DNA of 13,670 nucleotides from an uncultured Bacteroidales bacterium (GCA_934699135.1 CAKUVM010000041.1:1-13670); one strand, 5' to 3'. Shown: positions 1-8,580, counted from the stretch's first letter. Numbers and translations: made by a program. Notes: generated by a model from the letters alone, not told the origin.

Positions 1-31
1 GGGCAAGGGATATAATCCAACGTTTTTTCAT
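1..31 (-). CDS. N-terminus of a probable secreted protein or lipoprotein (cut by window edge)
   Basis: Reading the minus strand from an ATG at 31 gives M-K-K-R-W-I-I-S-L-A before the window ends. Two lysines and an arginine followed by a hydrophobic run is the usual start of a Sec signal peptide, so the product is probably exported; its function cannot be seen. An exact Bacteroidota -7 box (TATATTTG on the minus strand, 65-72) lies about 33 bases upstream of this ATG, which supports a real gene start. The gene is divergent from the AddB-like gene at 228. Only ten codons are visible, so chance cannot be excluded. Confidence 0.5.
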   Translation of the reverse strand, partial: MKKRWIISLA

Positions 32-64
32 ACTCTCAAGTTTTAATCCTATGGTTAGATGATG

Positions 65-72
65 CAAATATA
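65..72 (-). promoter_or_regulatory. Putative Bacteroidota promoter -7 box for the left-edge gene
   Basis: The minus strand reads TATATTTG, an exact match to the Bacteroidota sigma-ABfr -7 consensus TAnnTTTG. The predicted start of transcription near 58-61 gives a leader of about 27-30 bases to the ATG at 31. A TTG lies 16 bases upstream of the box, closer than the usual spacing of about 19-21, so the -33 element is weak. Confidence 0.45.
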
Positions 73-174
73 ATCAATTTATCACTCGCAAGATACTTAC
101 GACTTTCGATTCGCAATATTTTTAGAACAGATGGCGACATTTCAAAATCTAAGGGGCCTCATGTTGGGCCGCCT

Positions 175-205
175 TTTGCCGTTACGGACAATTTGTCTAG
201 CTTTA
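175..205 (+). promoter_or_regulatory. Putative promoter of the AddB-like nuclease gene
   Basis: TTTG at 175-178 (-33 box) is followed after 19 bases by TAGCTTTA at 198-205, which matches TAnnTTTG except for the last base. Transcription would start near 210 and leave a leader of under 20 bases before the ATG at 228. The surrounding 1-227 region is much more A+T-rich than the gene that follows. Confidence 0.5.
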
Positions 206-227
206 TGGCGGATAAAAGCATCCCACA

Positions 228-3197
228 ATGGACTTTCTCAAATCAGTAGCCAAATATTACATCCGCCAATTGCCCCTTGAGGAGTGGAGCCGCACGGTTT
301 TCGTCTTTCCAAACCACAGATCCAGCGTCTTTTTCTCCGACGCTGTGAGCCGGCAGCTATCAGTCTTGAAGCGCGCAGGCAAGCCTCACATAATTTTCGG
401 TCTGAACATCAGCACCATTGGCGATTTGCTGCTCAATGGCGGCGGGTTGCGCGTGGCCGACCAGGTGACGCTGCGCTGCGAGCTGTATGACACATACAGA
501 AAGATGGAGCGCGAAGGCGAGCCTATGCGTTTCGAGACGTTTTACTCTTGGGCGGGGATAATAATCAACGACTTTGAGGACCTGGACAAGAGCCTGGCCA
601 ACCCCGGGGCCGTGTATCGCAACGTGACGGAGTGGCAAAAACTGTCTGACGACCTCAGCTACATATCAGACAGCCAGCGCAAGGCCATTGAGGAGTTTTG
701 GAACATCGAGTTTACGGAAGAAGAGACGCCCATGGGCGAGAAACGCAAAGTGCACAAACGCTTTGTGGAGGCCTATGGGCGCATGGAGGAGCTGTATTCA
801 AAATTTCGGGACAAGCTGCGCCTCAAAGGCCTGGCCTACACCGGGATGATATATCGCGACGCGGCCGAGGGCGTGGGCGGAAACGCGTGGGACGACGGGC
901 GGAAACGCTACGTCTTCATAGGGTTCAGCCTCCTGAGCCGCGCGGAGGAGGCCATAATGGGCAGGCTGTCCAAGGCCGGCAGAGCCGACTTCTTGTGGGA
1001 CTACGAGCCTTGGATGCTAGAGAAAGGCGAGGGTGACGACATCCACGGCGCGGGCTACGCCGTGGCGCAATGGGTGAAGAAATTCCCAGCCCCGTTTGGC
1101 TACAAGCCGCCACGGGCCACGCCCACGGAGCGTCAGCAGGTGCGGCTCATAACCACCACATACCCGCAGAGCCAAGCCTCCGTGGTGGCCTCGACCATAT
1201 TGGCCAGCTGCACAGACCCGCAGGCCACGGACGAGCAGCGCAAGACGGCATCGCGCACCGACTTCAAGAGGAGCGTGATTGTGATAACCGACGAGCAGAT
1301 GCTGCTGCCGGTGCTCAGCGTGATTCCGAGCGACATTGTGGGCAACATCAACGTGACCATGGGCTACGAGCTGCGCTACACCAACGTGTCTGGCCTCGCC
1401 CACCTGATGGTCGACGCGCAGAGCGGCCGCAACAACAGAGTGTATGGCGGCCGGCGCATGGTGAGCGCGCAGGTGGCCCTGTCCGTCTTGCGGCACCCCT
1501 ATGTGGTGGAGGCCGACGGCAAGGAAGAGACGCGAGCCGCGATAAAAGAACTGATCCGCAACAACAGAAACTTTGTGGACTCGACCGTCTCTCCCCTGGC
1601 GGACCTGCCCCTGACGTCAAAAATGCTGAGCGGCACCACACCCGCCGAAGCCACGGTCTACGCCACGGGCGTGTTTGAGGCCGCGCTGGAGCATTTCGCA
1701 CACAAAGAGGGCGCGGAACTGGACCGCGAGACCATATGGGAGGCACTGAAAGTGGCGCGGCGGCTGAGCACCGTGGTGGAGATGGTGGCGGACGACATGA
1801 CGGACGCGAGGCTCCTGATGCACATCTTATGCTCCATGATAGACCAGCAGAAAGTAGACTTCCAAGGCATGCCCCTGGGAGGCTTGCAGCTTATGGGAAT
1901 ATTGGAGACGCGAGCCGTGGACTTTGACGACGTGACGGTGCTGGACATGGTCGAGGGCAACTGGCCCAAGAAGCCGCAGGCGGCGGAGACGATGATCCCG
2001 ACGGTGATAAGGCGCGGCAACGGGATGCCCACGTCTGACGAACGCGACAGCACATATAACTATTACTTCTACCGCTTGAAGAGCAGAGCCAAGCGTCTGA
2101 CACTGATACAGCCCCAGATGCTCAACAACTCGCAGCCAAGCCAACAGAGCCGCTACGTGATGCAAATGCGGATGCTGCGCGGGCAGAAGGTGGAGGAGCT
2201 GTCGGCACAAAAAAACATAAGCGCCAAGCCAACACCTGAGATTGAGGTGGACAAGGCCCGCGTGAGGGACTTGATGAAGAACTGCGCGCGAATATCGCCA
2301 TCGAGCCTAAGCGACTACGTGGAGTGCGGGCTAAAGTTCTTTTTCAAGAGGATTGTGAAGTTGAGCGTGGAAGACGAGATCAAGGAGGAGGTTGATGACC
2401 GCCAGCTAGGGTCGATATATCACGGCGTGATGGAGACCCTATACAAGGTGGCCGACGGCTCCAAGGGCACCGTCTTAACGCGACACTTCTTGAAAAAGGC
2501 AGAGAGCGAGCCACAACTGACCGACGTCATAATGAGAGAGTTCGCCAAAATCATGAAAAACGACGACCTCCGCTCCGAGGCGGATTTGGGCGGACGGAAC
2601 ATCTTGACGTTCAGCGTCATCAAACAACTGGTGAAGCGCACATTACAAACCGAGGAACCCGACACAGTGGTGACCGCCACGGAGCAAGTGGTGGAGATGC
2701 CCATGCCTCTGGCCAACGGGCAGGAGCTGCTGCTCAACGGCACCATTGACCGCACGCACATGCTCAAATCGGACGATCGCCTATACGTGGCGGACTACAA
2801 AACAGGCTCGGCCTCCACCAAGGACTCCAAGAACATGACAATCAAAGAGACGGCGGACCTTTTTGACCAGGCGAAGCATGACGACCTCAAGGCCCTGATG
2901 CAGGTGATGACATATTGCCACATCTTGCGCCACGGCCTCGGCATGCAGGGCGACATGACGCCCTATGTGCTGTTTGTGCGTTTGCTGCACACGCAAGACG
3001 GCGGACGGAGCCGACGCACAGCCGTGAACAAAGCCACTGACGGCACACTTGTCTATGGCGGCGAGACGGAACAAGAGTTTGACCAGCTGCTGGAGGCCAA
3101 GATAAACGAAATTTTCGATGAAAGCGTGCCATTCTCCCAAGCTCAGAACACAAGAGCCTGCGGTTTCTGCGACTATCGCAACATTTGCAAACGCTAG
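228..3197 (+). CDS. AddB-like PD-(D/E)XK exonuclease with degenerate helicase half
   Basis: This 989-residue protein resembles the AddB/RexB-type subunit of double-strand-break resection nucleases, which act on DNA ends in the cytoplasm for recombination repair. The N-terminal half looks like a helicase fold without a recognisable Walker A motif; residues near 24-35 (VFVFPNHRSSVFF) and the region near 560-680 match the Bacteroidetes form of this family. The nuclease lies at the C-terminus: H732 and E736 in the Y-H-x3-E helix, G838-T-I-D841, D856-Y-K858-T-G and a Q-x3-Y helix near 905. C700 plus C978, C981 and C987 (C-x2-C-x5-C at the very end) have the spacing of the AddB/Dna2 [4Fe-4S] staple. 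The ATG at 228 fits the family N-terminus and sits just after a promoter. The usual AddA-type UvrD helicase partner is not on either side. Gene identity at family level is firm; true AddB orthology is inferred. Confidence 0.85.
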   Translation: MDFLKSVAKYYIRQLPLEEWSRTVFVFPNHRSSVFFSDAVSRQLSVLKRAGKPHIIFGLNISTIGDLLLNGGGLRVADQVTLRCELYDTYRKMEREGEPMRFETFYSWAGIIINDFEDLDKSLANPGAVYRNVTEWQKLSDDLSYISDSQRKAIEEFWNIEFTEEETPMGEKRKVHKRFVEAYGRMEELYSKFRDKLRLKGLAYTGMIYRDAAEGVGGNAWDDGRKRYVFIGFSLLSRAEEAIMGRLSKAGRADFLWDYEPWMLEKGEGDDIHGAGYAVAQWVKKFPAPFGYKPPRATPTERQQVRLITTTYPQSQASVVASTILASCTDPQATDEQRKTASRTDFKRSVIVITDEQMLLPVLSVIPSDIVGNINVTMGYELRYTNVSGLAHLMVDAQSGRNNRVYGGRRMVSAQVALSVLRHPYVVEADGKEETRAAIKELIRNNRNFVDSTVSPLADLPLTSKMLSGTTPAEATVYATGVFEAALEHFAHKEGAELDRETIWEALKVARRLSTVVEMVADDMTDARLLMHILCSMIDQQKVDFQGMPLGGLQLMGILETRAVDFDDVTVLDMVEGNWPKKPQAAETMIPTVIRRGNGMPTSDERDSTYNYYFYRLKSRAKRLTLIQPQMLNNSQPSQQSRYVMQMRMLRGQKVEELSAQKNISAKPTPEIEVDKARVRDLMKNCARISPSSLSDYVECGLKFFFKRIVKLSVEDEIKEEVDDRQLGSIYHGVMETLYKVADGSKGTVLTRHFLKKAESEPQLTDVIMREFAKIMKNDDLRSEADLGGRNILTFSVIKQLVKRTLQTEEPDTVVTATEQVVEMPMPLANGQELLLNGTIDRTHMLKSDDRLYVADYKTGSASTKDSKNMTIKETADLFDQAKHDDLKALMQVMTYCHILRHGLGMQGDMTPYVLFVRLLHTQDGGRSRRTAVNKATDGTLVYGGETEQEFDQLLEAKINEIFDESVPFSQAQNTRACGFCDYRNICKR

Positions 3198-3209
3198 TCC
3201 GCCCCGCAA

Positions 3210-6200
3210 CTAAAAGCCCACCTCGCATTGCGGCAACGCGGCGACAAGCTCAGCATAGAGCGGCACGTGGCAGATTATGTCCTTGTCTCCCACCACAATG
3301 AGCTGCTCCCGCGCGCGGCTCAGAGCCACGTTGAGCTTACGGTCCACCACGTTGCCATCTTGCTCCACGAACTGACTGTCTTTCAGAAACTCCAACTGAC
3401 TGAGGGATGAGACCGTGAAGCCATAGATTATGACGTCGCGCTCGCTGCCCTGATACCGCTCAACGGTGTCTATGGTCATGGCCTCGGCAACTGAGCGGAG
3501 CTGCGCGTCGGCCTCCGTCAAGGCCAAGAGCCGCGAGCGCACAGCCGCTATCTGACAGCGATATGGCACCACAATGCCAAGCAGAGAGTCTGCCGCCACA
3601 GGCCTCCCCGCCGCCCTCCAGACCTCCAAGACGCTGTGAGCCACACGCGCCACAATGTCGGCCTCGCGAGTGTTAACCTTATCGCCAGGCCCAGAGGGTG
3701 AGACCTGCCCCGCCGTGGCAGGGTGAGAATTGAAAAACATAGTGCGAGACGACGCCACGGCGCGCGCCAAGTCATCGGGTTGCGCCTCGGGGCGCAGGCA
3801 CAGGCCGCGAGACTGATGCGGCAGCGGGATGGGGCGCAGCGTGCCGCCGTAGAAATGCTCGTTGCAAAAACTGGCCACCTCGGGGTGCATGCGGCCGTGG
3901 AGCGTGAGGCGGTAGACGAGCGAACTGTCTGAGCCATAGAGCCTGATCATACGCTCAAAGAAAGAGTCGCGGCAGTCTTGCAGCCCCACGGCGTTGAGGC
4001 GCGGGTCCGTCACCACGCTCTGCGCCCTCTTCTGCTGCACCACGGCGGGCAGCTGCCTCTCATCTCCAATGAGGACAAAACGGCCTACGCTCGGCACTCG
4101 GCGACCACCGCGCTCGGTCTCGGCCGACATGATGCCCACGATAGACGGCTCCAAAATCTGCGACGCCTCGTCAACAATGGCCAAATCGAACCTCTTGAAC
4201 TTGAACAAGCCCGCGGAGCAGCCTATGGCCGTGGTGGTGCCTACGACAATGCGCGACTGGCCAATAAGGTCGCGCACGGCGGCGGCCGTCTCGAAACTCC
4301 GCATGGAGATAAGGCGACCGCGATAGGCCTCGGCGCAAGAGAAGCGCGGCCCTATGCGCACATAGTCCAACCCATCTTTCTCCAACTTGGAGCATACCTC
4401 GTCCACGGCCCTATTGGTGTAGGACAATATGAGCACCGCATGACCTGGGCGCAGGAGCTCCTCGCGGAGGATGTTCATGAGGCCCACCGACGTCTTGCCC
4501 GTGCCGGGCGGGCCGACGAGCAAGAAGACATCTTGCGCCGCCAGCTCTCGCTCCACCATGCCGTTTAGCGAGCCATAGTCCCCCACTCTATCACCCCCCG
4601 CCGCATCGACCTGCGGCCTGCGCTCGCCCACAATGAGCGACCGCCGCTCCGACGAGGCCGAGAGAAGAGACATGACCTGCCGCGCCAACCGCCCCATGGT
4701 GGAGCCTATCATGTCATGCTCCAAGGCCCACAGCCCATCGGAGGAGCGGAAATAGCCCTGCGGATACGGAGAGCGCAGCTTGACGCCATATGTCACCCTG
4801 CCGCCCTTGGCCTCGATGCCCAGGAGCGTGGCGCGCACATTGGCCACCCGCGTGACATCCGGCTCCGCGCCAGACGGGTAGTCATATATCACCACGGGGT
4901 CGCCTGGGCGAAAATTGGGCTCCGCCGCCAACCCGTCTCCTCGGCCGCCAGAGGCGAAGAGAGCTATGCTACACTCGTCAGCCAGAGCGTCTTCACTGTC
5001 AGCCTCCATGCCCGCGAAAGAGAGGCCTCGGACCATCTCGCCCGCCTCCTCGCGCTCAGAGGCCGAGGCCGTCCATAGCGCGGCAAAGCCCTCGCGCCCC
5101 GAGGCCGAGCCGCCAAGGCGGTCTATGACATCCTCTCGCTGGAGAAACGCCAGCATCTCAAAGACATAGGCGCGTTCCAGGGCCGAGGCCGACCTCAGGG
5201 GGGACAAGATGCCGCTCAGTTTGGGAAGCGCCCAACCATCCCACAGGCGGTCTCCCACCTGCCTCTGTCGAAACATGGAGGGAGTCCAGGCCATGAGGTC
5301 GGCCTCCACTTGGCGCGCGTCGGTGTGGCGCATCTGGTCGTGGACAATCTGGTTGCGCATGCGCATGATCCGGAGGCTCAGCTCCGCGCTGGCCGACAGG
5401 CCCTCGCGCAGCAGCCCCGTGCGCGCAGGGTAGAGAGAATAGGCGAAATAATATGACGTATGGTCGTTTCTGACGCCGTAGCAGATGGCCAGAATCATCT
5501 TGTAGAGCGTCATCTGGACGTAGTGGTCTTCTTTCGGGCCCACGCGGTTGAAAGTGTCCATCTTGCCAGACTTCTGCTCCAAGAGTAGCCTCCAGTCGGT
5601 CTGCAAGAGGTCGGCTCGGCCAGTGAGGCCCAGCGCCGGCCCCAAGAGAGAGAGCTCGGTGGTGGCGGCGGCGGGGTTGAAATTGCCGTCGGCCCGCAGG
5701 AGCGTTGTCATCATGTCCGCCACATGCCGTTGCTGCTCAGCCGCCCTGCCGTGCCATGTGGCGTCAAGCTCGGGAGCCACGGCGGCCAGTTCGAGCGCGT
5801 TTTGTCTGAAGAAACGCTTTGCGGCCTCGCGATAGTCGGTGGATGGCGCATGGTGGCGGCGTACGGCGGAGAGGGCGTCATCGAGAAAAAGACTGGCCAT
5901 GTTTCCCAAAAGGATGTTGACGTTGGGCATGTTGGGCGTCAGCCTGTTGATCACGGCCAGGCGGGCGTCGGCGGCATAGGGGGTGAAGCAGGCGGCGACG
6001 GATGTGACGTCGACCAAGAAATCGGGCTCATAGACCACATAGGTGAGCTTGTCGGCAAAATATACTAGACTGAGCACCGTCCCGCGCTTGAGCCATCGCT
6101 CCAGATAGCCGAAAGCTGTCAGATCCGCCACCAGCTCCCCCTCATCGTCATCGGCCTCCAAGCGCACGGCCGAGAGAGCGGCGGCTGAGACCACCGCGGC

Positions 6201-6617
6201 GCGGACGCAGTGCCACCTCGACCCCGCGGGGCGCGCGCCCCGCGCCACAACTCGCGGGACGGGCGGCACAAAGGTCTCGGCCCGAGGCCCATCGGCCAGC
6301 AAGGAGCACAAGGAGCGCAGCGCGGCGACATCGGCCGGGAAGAACCCCTCCAGCCCGTCGGCGCACTTCTCCGGCCTGTGGCAATGGAAACGAAGGCGGC
6401 GCAGGGGAATCTCCATACTCGGCGGCAGGCTGTCCGCCACGTACTCAATCTGCGCCTGCGGCCCGCGCAGCACATATGGCGCGCCGGCCGTGATGTGGCG
6501 CAGCAAGTCGCAGAGAATATTGTTCATCTGCCGATACCGCCCGACAATGGGAATGATGGAAGAGAGCCCCCTGACGCGGCTCTCAAACTCGGCCGCGAGG
6601 CCCGACACGTGGGTCAT
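3210..6617 (-). CDS. Dna2-like nuclease-helicase (PD-(D/E)XK nuclease fused to SF1 helicase)
   Basis: A 1135-residue protein if started at the ATG at 6617. The order of parts is: an N-terminal region of about 270 residues that I do not recognise; a Cas4/Dna2-type PD-(D/E)XK nuclease with D336, E347 and K349 (GRADLL then LLEQKSGK) and a Q-x3-Y helix after it; a beta-rich barrel near 575-640; and an SF1B (Upf1/Dna2 type) motor with Walker A GPPGTGKT (K708), DEAS (D816), a GDERQLP motif III, Q1056 in ERYQGSERD, and R1101/R1103 in motif VI (NVALSRAREQL). It should bind ATP, translocate on DNA and cut single strands or flaps in replication or repair. The C-x2-C-x5-C set of Dna2 Fe-S nucleases is not visible. 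A longer frame opens with TTG at 6650, but that codon lies inside the predicted promoter, so the ATG is preferred. The gene converges on the AddB-like gene. Confidence 0.85.
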   Translation of the reverse strand: MTHVSGLAAEFESRVRGLSSIIPIVGRYRQMNNILCDLLRHITAGAPYVLRGPQAQIEYVADSLPPSMEIPLRRLRFHCHRPEKCADGLEGFFPADVAALRSLCSLLADGPRAETFVPPVPRVVARGARPAGSRWHCVRAAVVSAAALSAVRLEADDDEGELVADLTAFGYLERWLKRGTVLSLVYFADKLTYVVYEPDFLVDVTSVAACFTPYAADARLAVINRLTPNMPNVNILLGNMASLFLDDALSAVRRHHAPSTDYREAAKRFFRQNALELAAVAPELDATWHGRAAEQQRHVADMMTTLLRADGNFNPAAATTELSLLGPALGLTGRADLLQTDWRLLLEQKSGKMDTFNRVGPKEDHYVQMTLYKMILAICYGVRNDHTSYYFAYSLYPARTGLLREGLSASAELSLRIMRMRNQIVHDQMRHTDARQVEADLMAWTPSMFRQRQVGDRLWDGWALPKLSGILSPLRSASALERAYVFEMLAFLQREDVIDRLGGSASGREGFAALWTASASEREEAGEMVRGLSFAGMEADSEDALADECSIALFASGGRGDGLAAEPNFRPGDPVVIYDYPSGAEPDVTRVANVRATLLGIEAKGGRVTYGVKLRSPYPQGYFRSSDGLWALEHDMIGSTMGRLARQVMSLLSASSERRSLIVGERRPQVDAAGGDRVGDYGSLNGMVERELAAQDVFLLVGPPGTGKTSVGLMNILREELLRPGHAVLILSYTNRAVDEVCSKLEKDGLDYVRIGPRFSCAEAYRGRLISMRSFETAAAVRDLIGQSRIVVGTTTAIGCSAGLFKFKRFDLAIVDEASQILEPSIVGIMSAETERGGRRVPSVGRFVLIGDERQLPAVVQQKRAQSVVTDPRLNAVGLQDCRDSFFERMIRLYGSDSSLVYRLTLHGRMHPEVASFCNEHFYGGTLRPIPLPHQSRGLCLRPEAQPDDLARAVASSRTMFFNSHPATAGQVSPSGPGDKVNTREADIVARVAHSVLEVWRAAGRPVAADSLLGIVVPYRCQIAAVRSRLLALTEADAQLRSVAEAMTIDTVERYQGSERDVIIYGFTVSSLSQLEFLKDSQFVEQDGNVVDRKLNVALSRAREQLIVVGDKDIICHVPLYAELVAALPQCEVGF

Positions 6618-6647
6618 AGCGAAAACATCTTTTACTGTGGCGGTGGG

Positions 6648-6679
6648 CAAAAATAGCTAATGGGGATACGAATGCCAAA
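6648..6679 (-). promoter_or_regulatory. Putative promoter of the Dna2-like nuclease-helicase gene
   Basis: On the minus strand TTTG (plus positions 6676-6679) is followed after exactly 20 bases by TATTTTTG (6648-6655), a full match to the Bacteroidota -33/-7 pair. Transcription should start near 6641-6644, giving a leader of about 25 bases to the ATG at 6617. The TTG at 6650 would be upstream of the transcript, which argues against it as the start codon. Confidence 0.6.
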
Positions 6680-6688
6680 AAATATCTA

Positions 6689-6696
6689 TACATTTG
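6689..6696 (+). promoter_or_regulatory. Putative -7 box of the phospho-sugar mutase gene
   Basis: TACATTTG is an exact match to TAnnTTTG and lies 37 bases before the ATG at 6734. Transcription should begin near 6700-6704. No TTTG is present at the expected -33 distance, so either the upstream element is degenerate or an activator helps. The -33 position of this promoter falls inside the spacer of the divergent helicase promoter. Confidence 0.5.
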
Positions 6697-6733
6697 GAAT
6701 GCCTAAACAAAAACAATAAGCACACATAAACAT

Positions 6734-8485
6734 ATGGAGAACAAAGAGCTACTCAAAGCCGTCGAGGCCAAAGCGCAGTCTTGGCTTGACGGACAGTACG
6801 ACGAGAAGACCAAGAGCGAGGTGCGCGCCATGCTGGAATCGGCAGACAAGAGCGCCCTCATCGACGCTTTCTACAAAGACTTGGAGTTCGGCACTGGCGG
6901 CCTGCGCGGCAAAATGGGGGCCGGCAGCAACCGTATGAACATATACACCGTGGGCAGCGCCACACAGGGCCTGGCCAACTACCTGAACAAGGAGTTCGCC
7001 GGCCTGAAGCAGATAAGCGTGGTCGTGGGTCACGACTGCCGCAACAACAGCCGCCTCTTTGCCGAGACCGTGGCCAACATATTCTCGGCCAACGGCATCA
7101 AGGCCTATCTCTTTGACGGCCTGCGCCCGACCCCTGAGATGTCTTTCGCCATCCGCAAGCTCGGGTGCCAGAGCGGCGTCATCATCACGGCGTCGCACAA
7201 CCCCAAGATCTACAACGGCTACAAGGCCTATTGGAATGACGGCGCGCAGATCATAGCCCCGCATGACAAGAACATAATTGACGAGGTGGGCAAGATCACC
7301 TCCGTGAGCCAAATCAAGTTCCAGGGCAACCCCGACCTCATTGAGATAATTGGTGAGGAGATTGACGCCGAATACATTGCCAACATCAAGGGCTGCGTGC
7401 TAGACCAGGCCCTGGTGGACCGTCAGCATGACCTCAAGATCGTCTACACGCCAATCCACGGCACGGGCCGCCACATCATCCCGCGCACATTGGCCGCCAT
7501 CGGTTTCACCAACGTCACCCACGTGCCGGCGCAAGACGTCATCTCCGGCGACTTCCCCACCGTGGCGAGCCCCAACCCCGAGGAGCCTGCCGCCATGGCC
7601 ATGGCCATCAAGAAAGGCGAGGAGATTGACGCCGACATCGTCATGGCATCAGACCCCGACGCCGACCGCATCGGCGTGGTGGTGAAGAATGACGAGGGCA
7701 AGTTCATCATCCTCAACGGCAACCAGACGTGCCTCATCTTGACGTGGTTCCTGCTCAACCAGTGGAAGGAGAGCGGCAAGATTGACGGCAAGGAGTTCGT
7801 GATAAAGACCATCGTGACCACCGAGGTGATCCGTGAGATGGCCAAGAAATATGGCGTGGGCTTCTACGACGTCTACACCGGCTTCAAGTGGATCGCCGCC
7901 AAGATTCGCGAGCAAGAGGGCAAGACAAAATTCATCGGCGGCGGCGAGGAGAGCTTCGGCTACCTGCCCTATGACGCCGTGCGAGACAAGGACGCGCCAG
8001 CCTCCATCGCCCTCATGGCGCAGATTGCCGCCTGGGCCAAGGACAAAGGCATCAGGATCTACGACCTGCTGAAGCAGATCTACGCCGAGTTCGGTTTCTC
8101 GAAAGAGAAGATGATATATATTGTCCGCGAGGGCAAGGAGGGCGCAGACCAGATCCTAGCCCTCATGAAGGACTACCGCGAGAACCCGCCCACGACTATG
8201 GGCGGCTCCAAGGTGGTCATTGTCAAGGACTATCAGAGCCTGACACAAAAAGACCTCCGCACGGGCGAGGTGACCAAGCTGGACATGCCAGCCACGAGCA
8301 ACGTGCTCCAGTACTTCACGGAAGACGGCTCCAAAGTCTCCGTGCGCCCGTCTGGCACAGAGCCGAAAATCAAGTTCTACTTCGAGGTCAAGGTGAAGAT
8401 GAGCAACGTCAGCGAGTGGGCCAAAGTGAACGCCGAGGCCGACAAGAAGATTGAGCAAGCCGCCGAGGACATGAAAGCCGTCTAA
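6734..8485 (+). CDS. Phospho-sugar mutase (phosphoglucomutase/phosphomannomutase family)
   Basis: A full-length 583-residue enzyme of the alpha-D-phosphohexomutase superfamily that interconverts sugar 1-phosphates and 6-phosphates, most likely glucose (glycogen, nucleotide-sugar and central metabolism). All four signature loops are intact: the phosphoserine loop T-A-S154-H-N-P, the Mg2+ loop D307-P-D309-A-D311-R, the sugar-binding loop G-G-G-E405-E-S407 and the phosphate-binding loop R538-P-S-G-T-E-P-K. The N-terminus (MENKELLKAVEAKAQSWL) and the LEFGTGGLRG segment near 46-56 are typical of the Bacteroides phospho-sugar mutases, which fixes the start. Codon use looks more C-ending (AAC, ATC, GGC, AAG) than in the neighbours, as expected for a highly expressed housekeeping gene. 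It is transcribed alone, from its own promoter to a hairpin terminator. Substrate choice (glucose or mannose) cannot be settled by eye. Confidence 0.93.
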   Translation: MENKELLKAVEAKAQSWLDGQYDEKTKSEVRAMLESADKSALIDAFYKDLEFGTGGLRGKMGAGSNRMNIYTVGSATQGLANYLNKEFAGLKQISVVVGHDCRNNSRLFAETVANIFSANGIKAYLFDGLRPTPEMSFAIRKLGCQSGVIITASHNPKIYNGYKAYWNDGAQIIAPHDKNIIDEVGKITSVSQIKFQGNPDLIEIIGEEIDAEYIANIKGCVLDQALVDRQHDLKIVYTPIHGTGRHIIPRTLAAIGFTNVTHVPAQDVISGDFPTVASPNPEEPAAMAMAIKKGEEIDADIVMASDPDADRIGVVVKNDEGKFIILNGNQTCLILTWFLLNQWKESGKIDGKEFVIKTIVTTEVIREMAKKYGVGFYDVYTGFKWIAAKIREQEGKTKFIGGGEESFGYLPYDAVRDKDAPASIALMAQIAAWAKDKGIRIYDLLKQIYAEFGFSKEKMIYIVREGKEGADQILALMKDYRENPPTTMGGSKVVIVKDYQSLTQKDLRTGEVTKLDMPATSNVLQYFTEDGSKVSVRPSGTEPKIKFYFEVKVKMSNVSEWAKVNAEADKKIEQAAEDMKAV

Positions 8486-8513
8486 GGCCACAAGCCAACG
8501 GCGAAAAGAAAAC

Positions 8514-8567
8514 GGAGGCTGCCGCAAGCGCAAACAATTGGCGCACGCGGCGGCCTCCTTTCATTTT
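8514..8567 (+). terminator. Rho-independent-type terminator after the mutase gene
   Basis: GGAGGCTGCCGC (8514-8525) pairs with GCGGCGGCCTCC (8547-8558) as a 12-bp stem with one T-G wobble, followed by a T-rich tail (TTTCATTTT). A smaller GCGC/GCGC pair lies inside the loop. It starts about 28 bases after the mutase stop codon and separates it from the operon at 8650. Confidence 0.8.
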
Positions 8568-8580
8568 ACCCCCGCCCCAA

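Noticed and set aside
1..227. A+T-rich left end as a mobile-element or island boundary.
   Set aside because: No repeats, integrase, tRNA or attachment-like sequence is visible; the composition is explained by a divergent intergenic promoter region.
3204..3233. CCGCAA/TTGCGG pair between the convergent stops as a bidirectional terminator.
   Set aside because: Only six base pairs around an 18-base loop, with no T-run on either strand; too weak to call.
228..6617. The two nuclease genes as an anti-phage defence system.
   Set aside because: Both match general repair families (AddB and Dna2 types), they are on opposite strands rather than in an operon, and no defence-associated partner or island marker is nearby.
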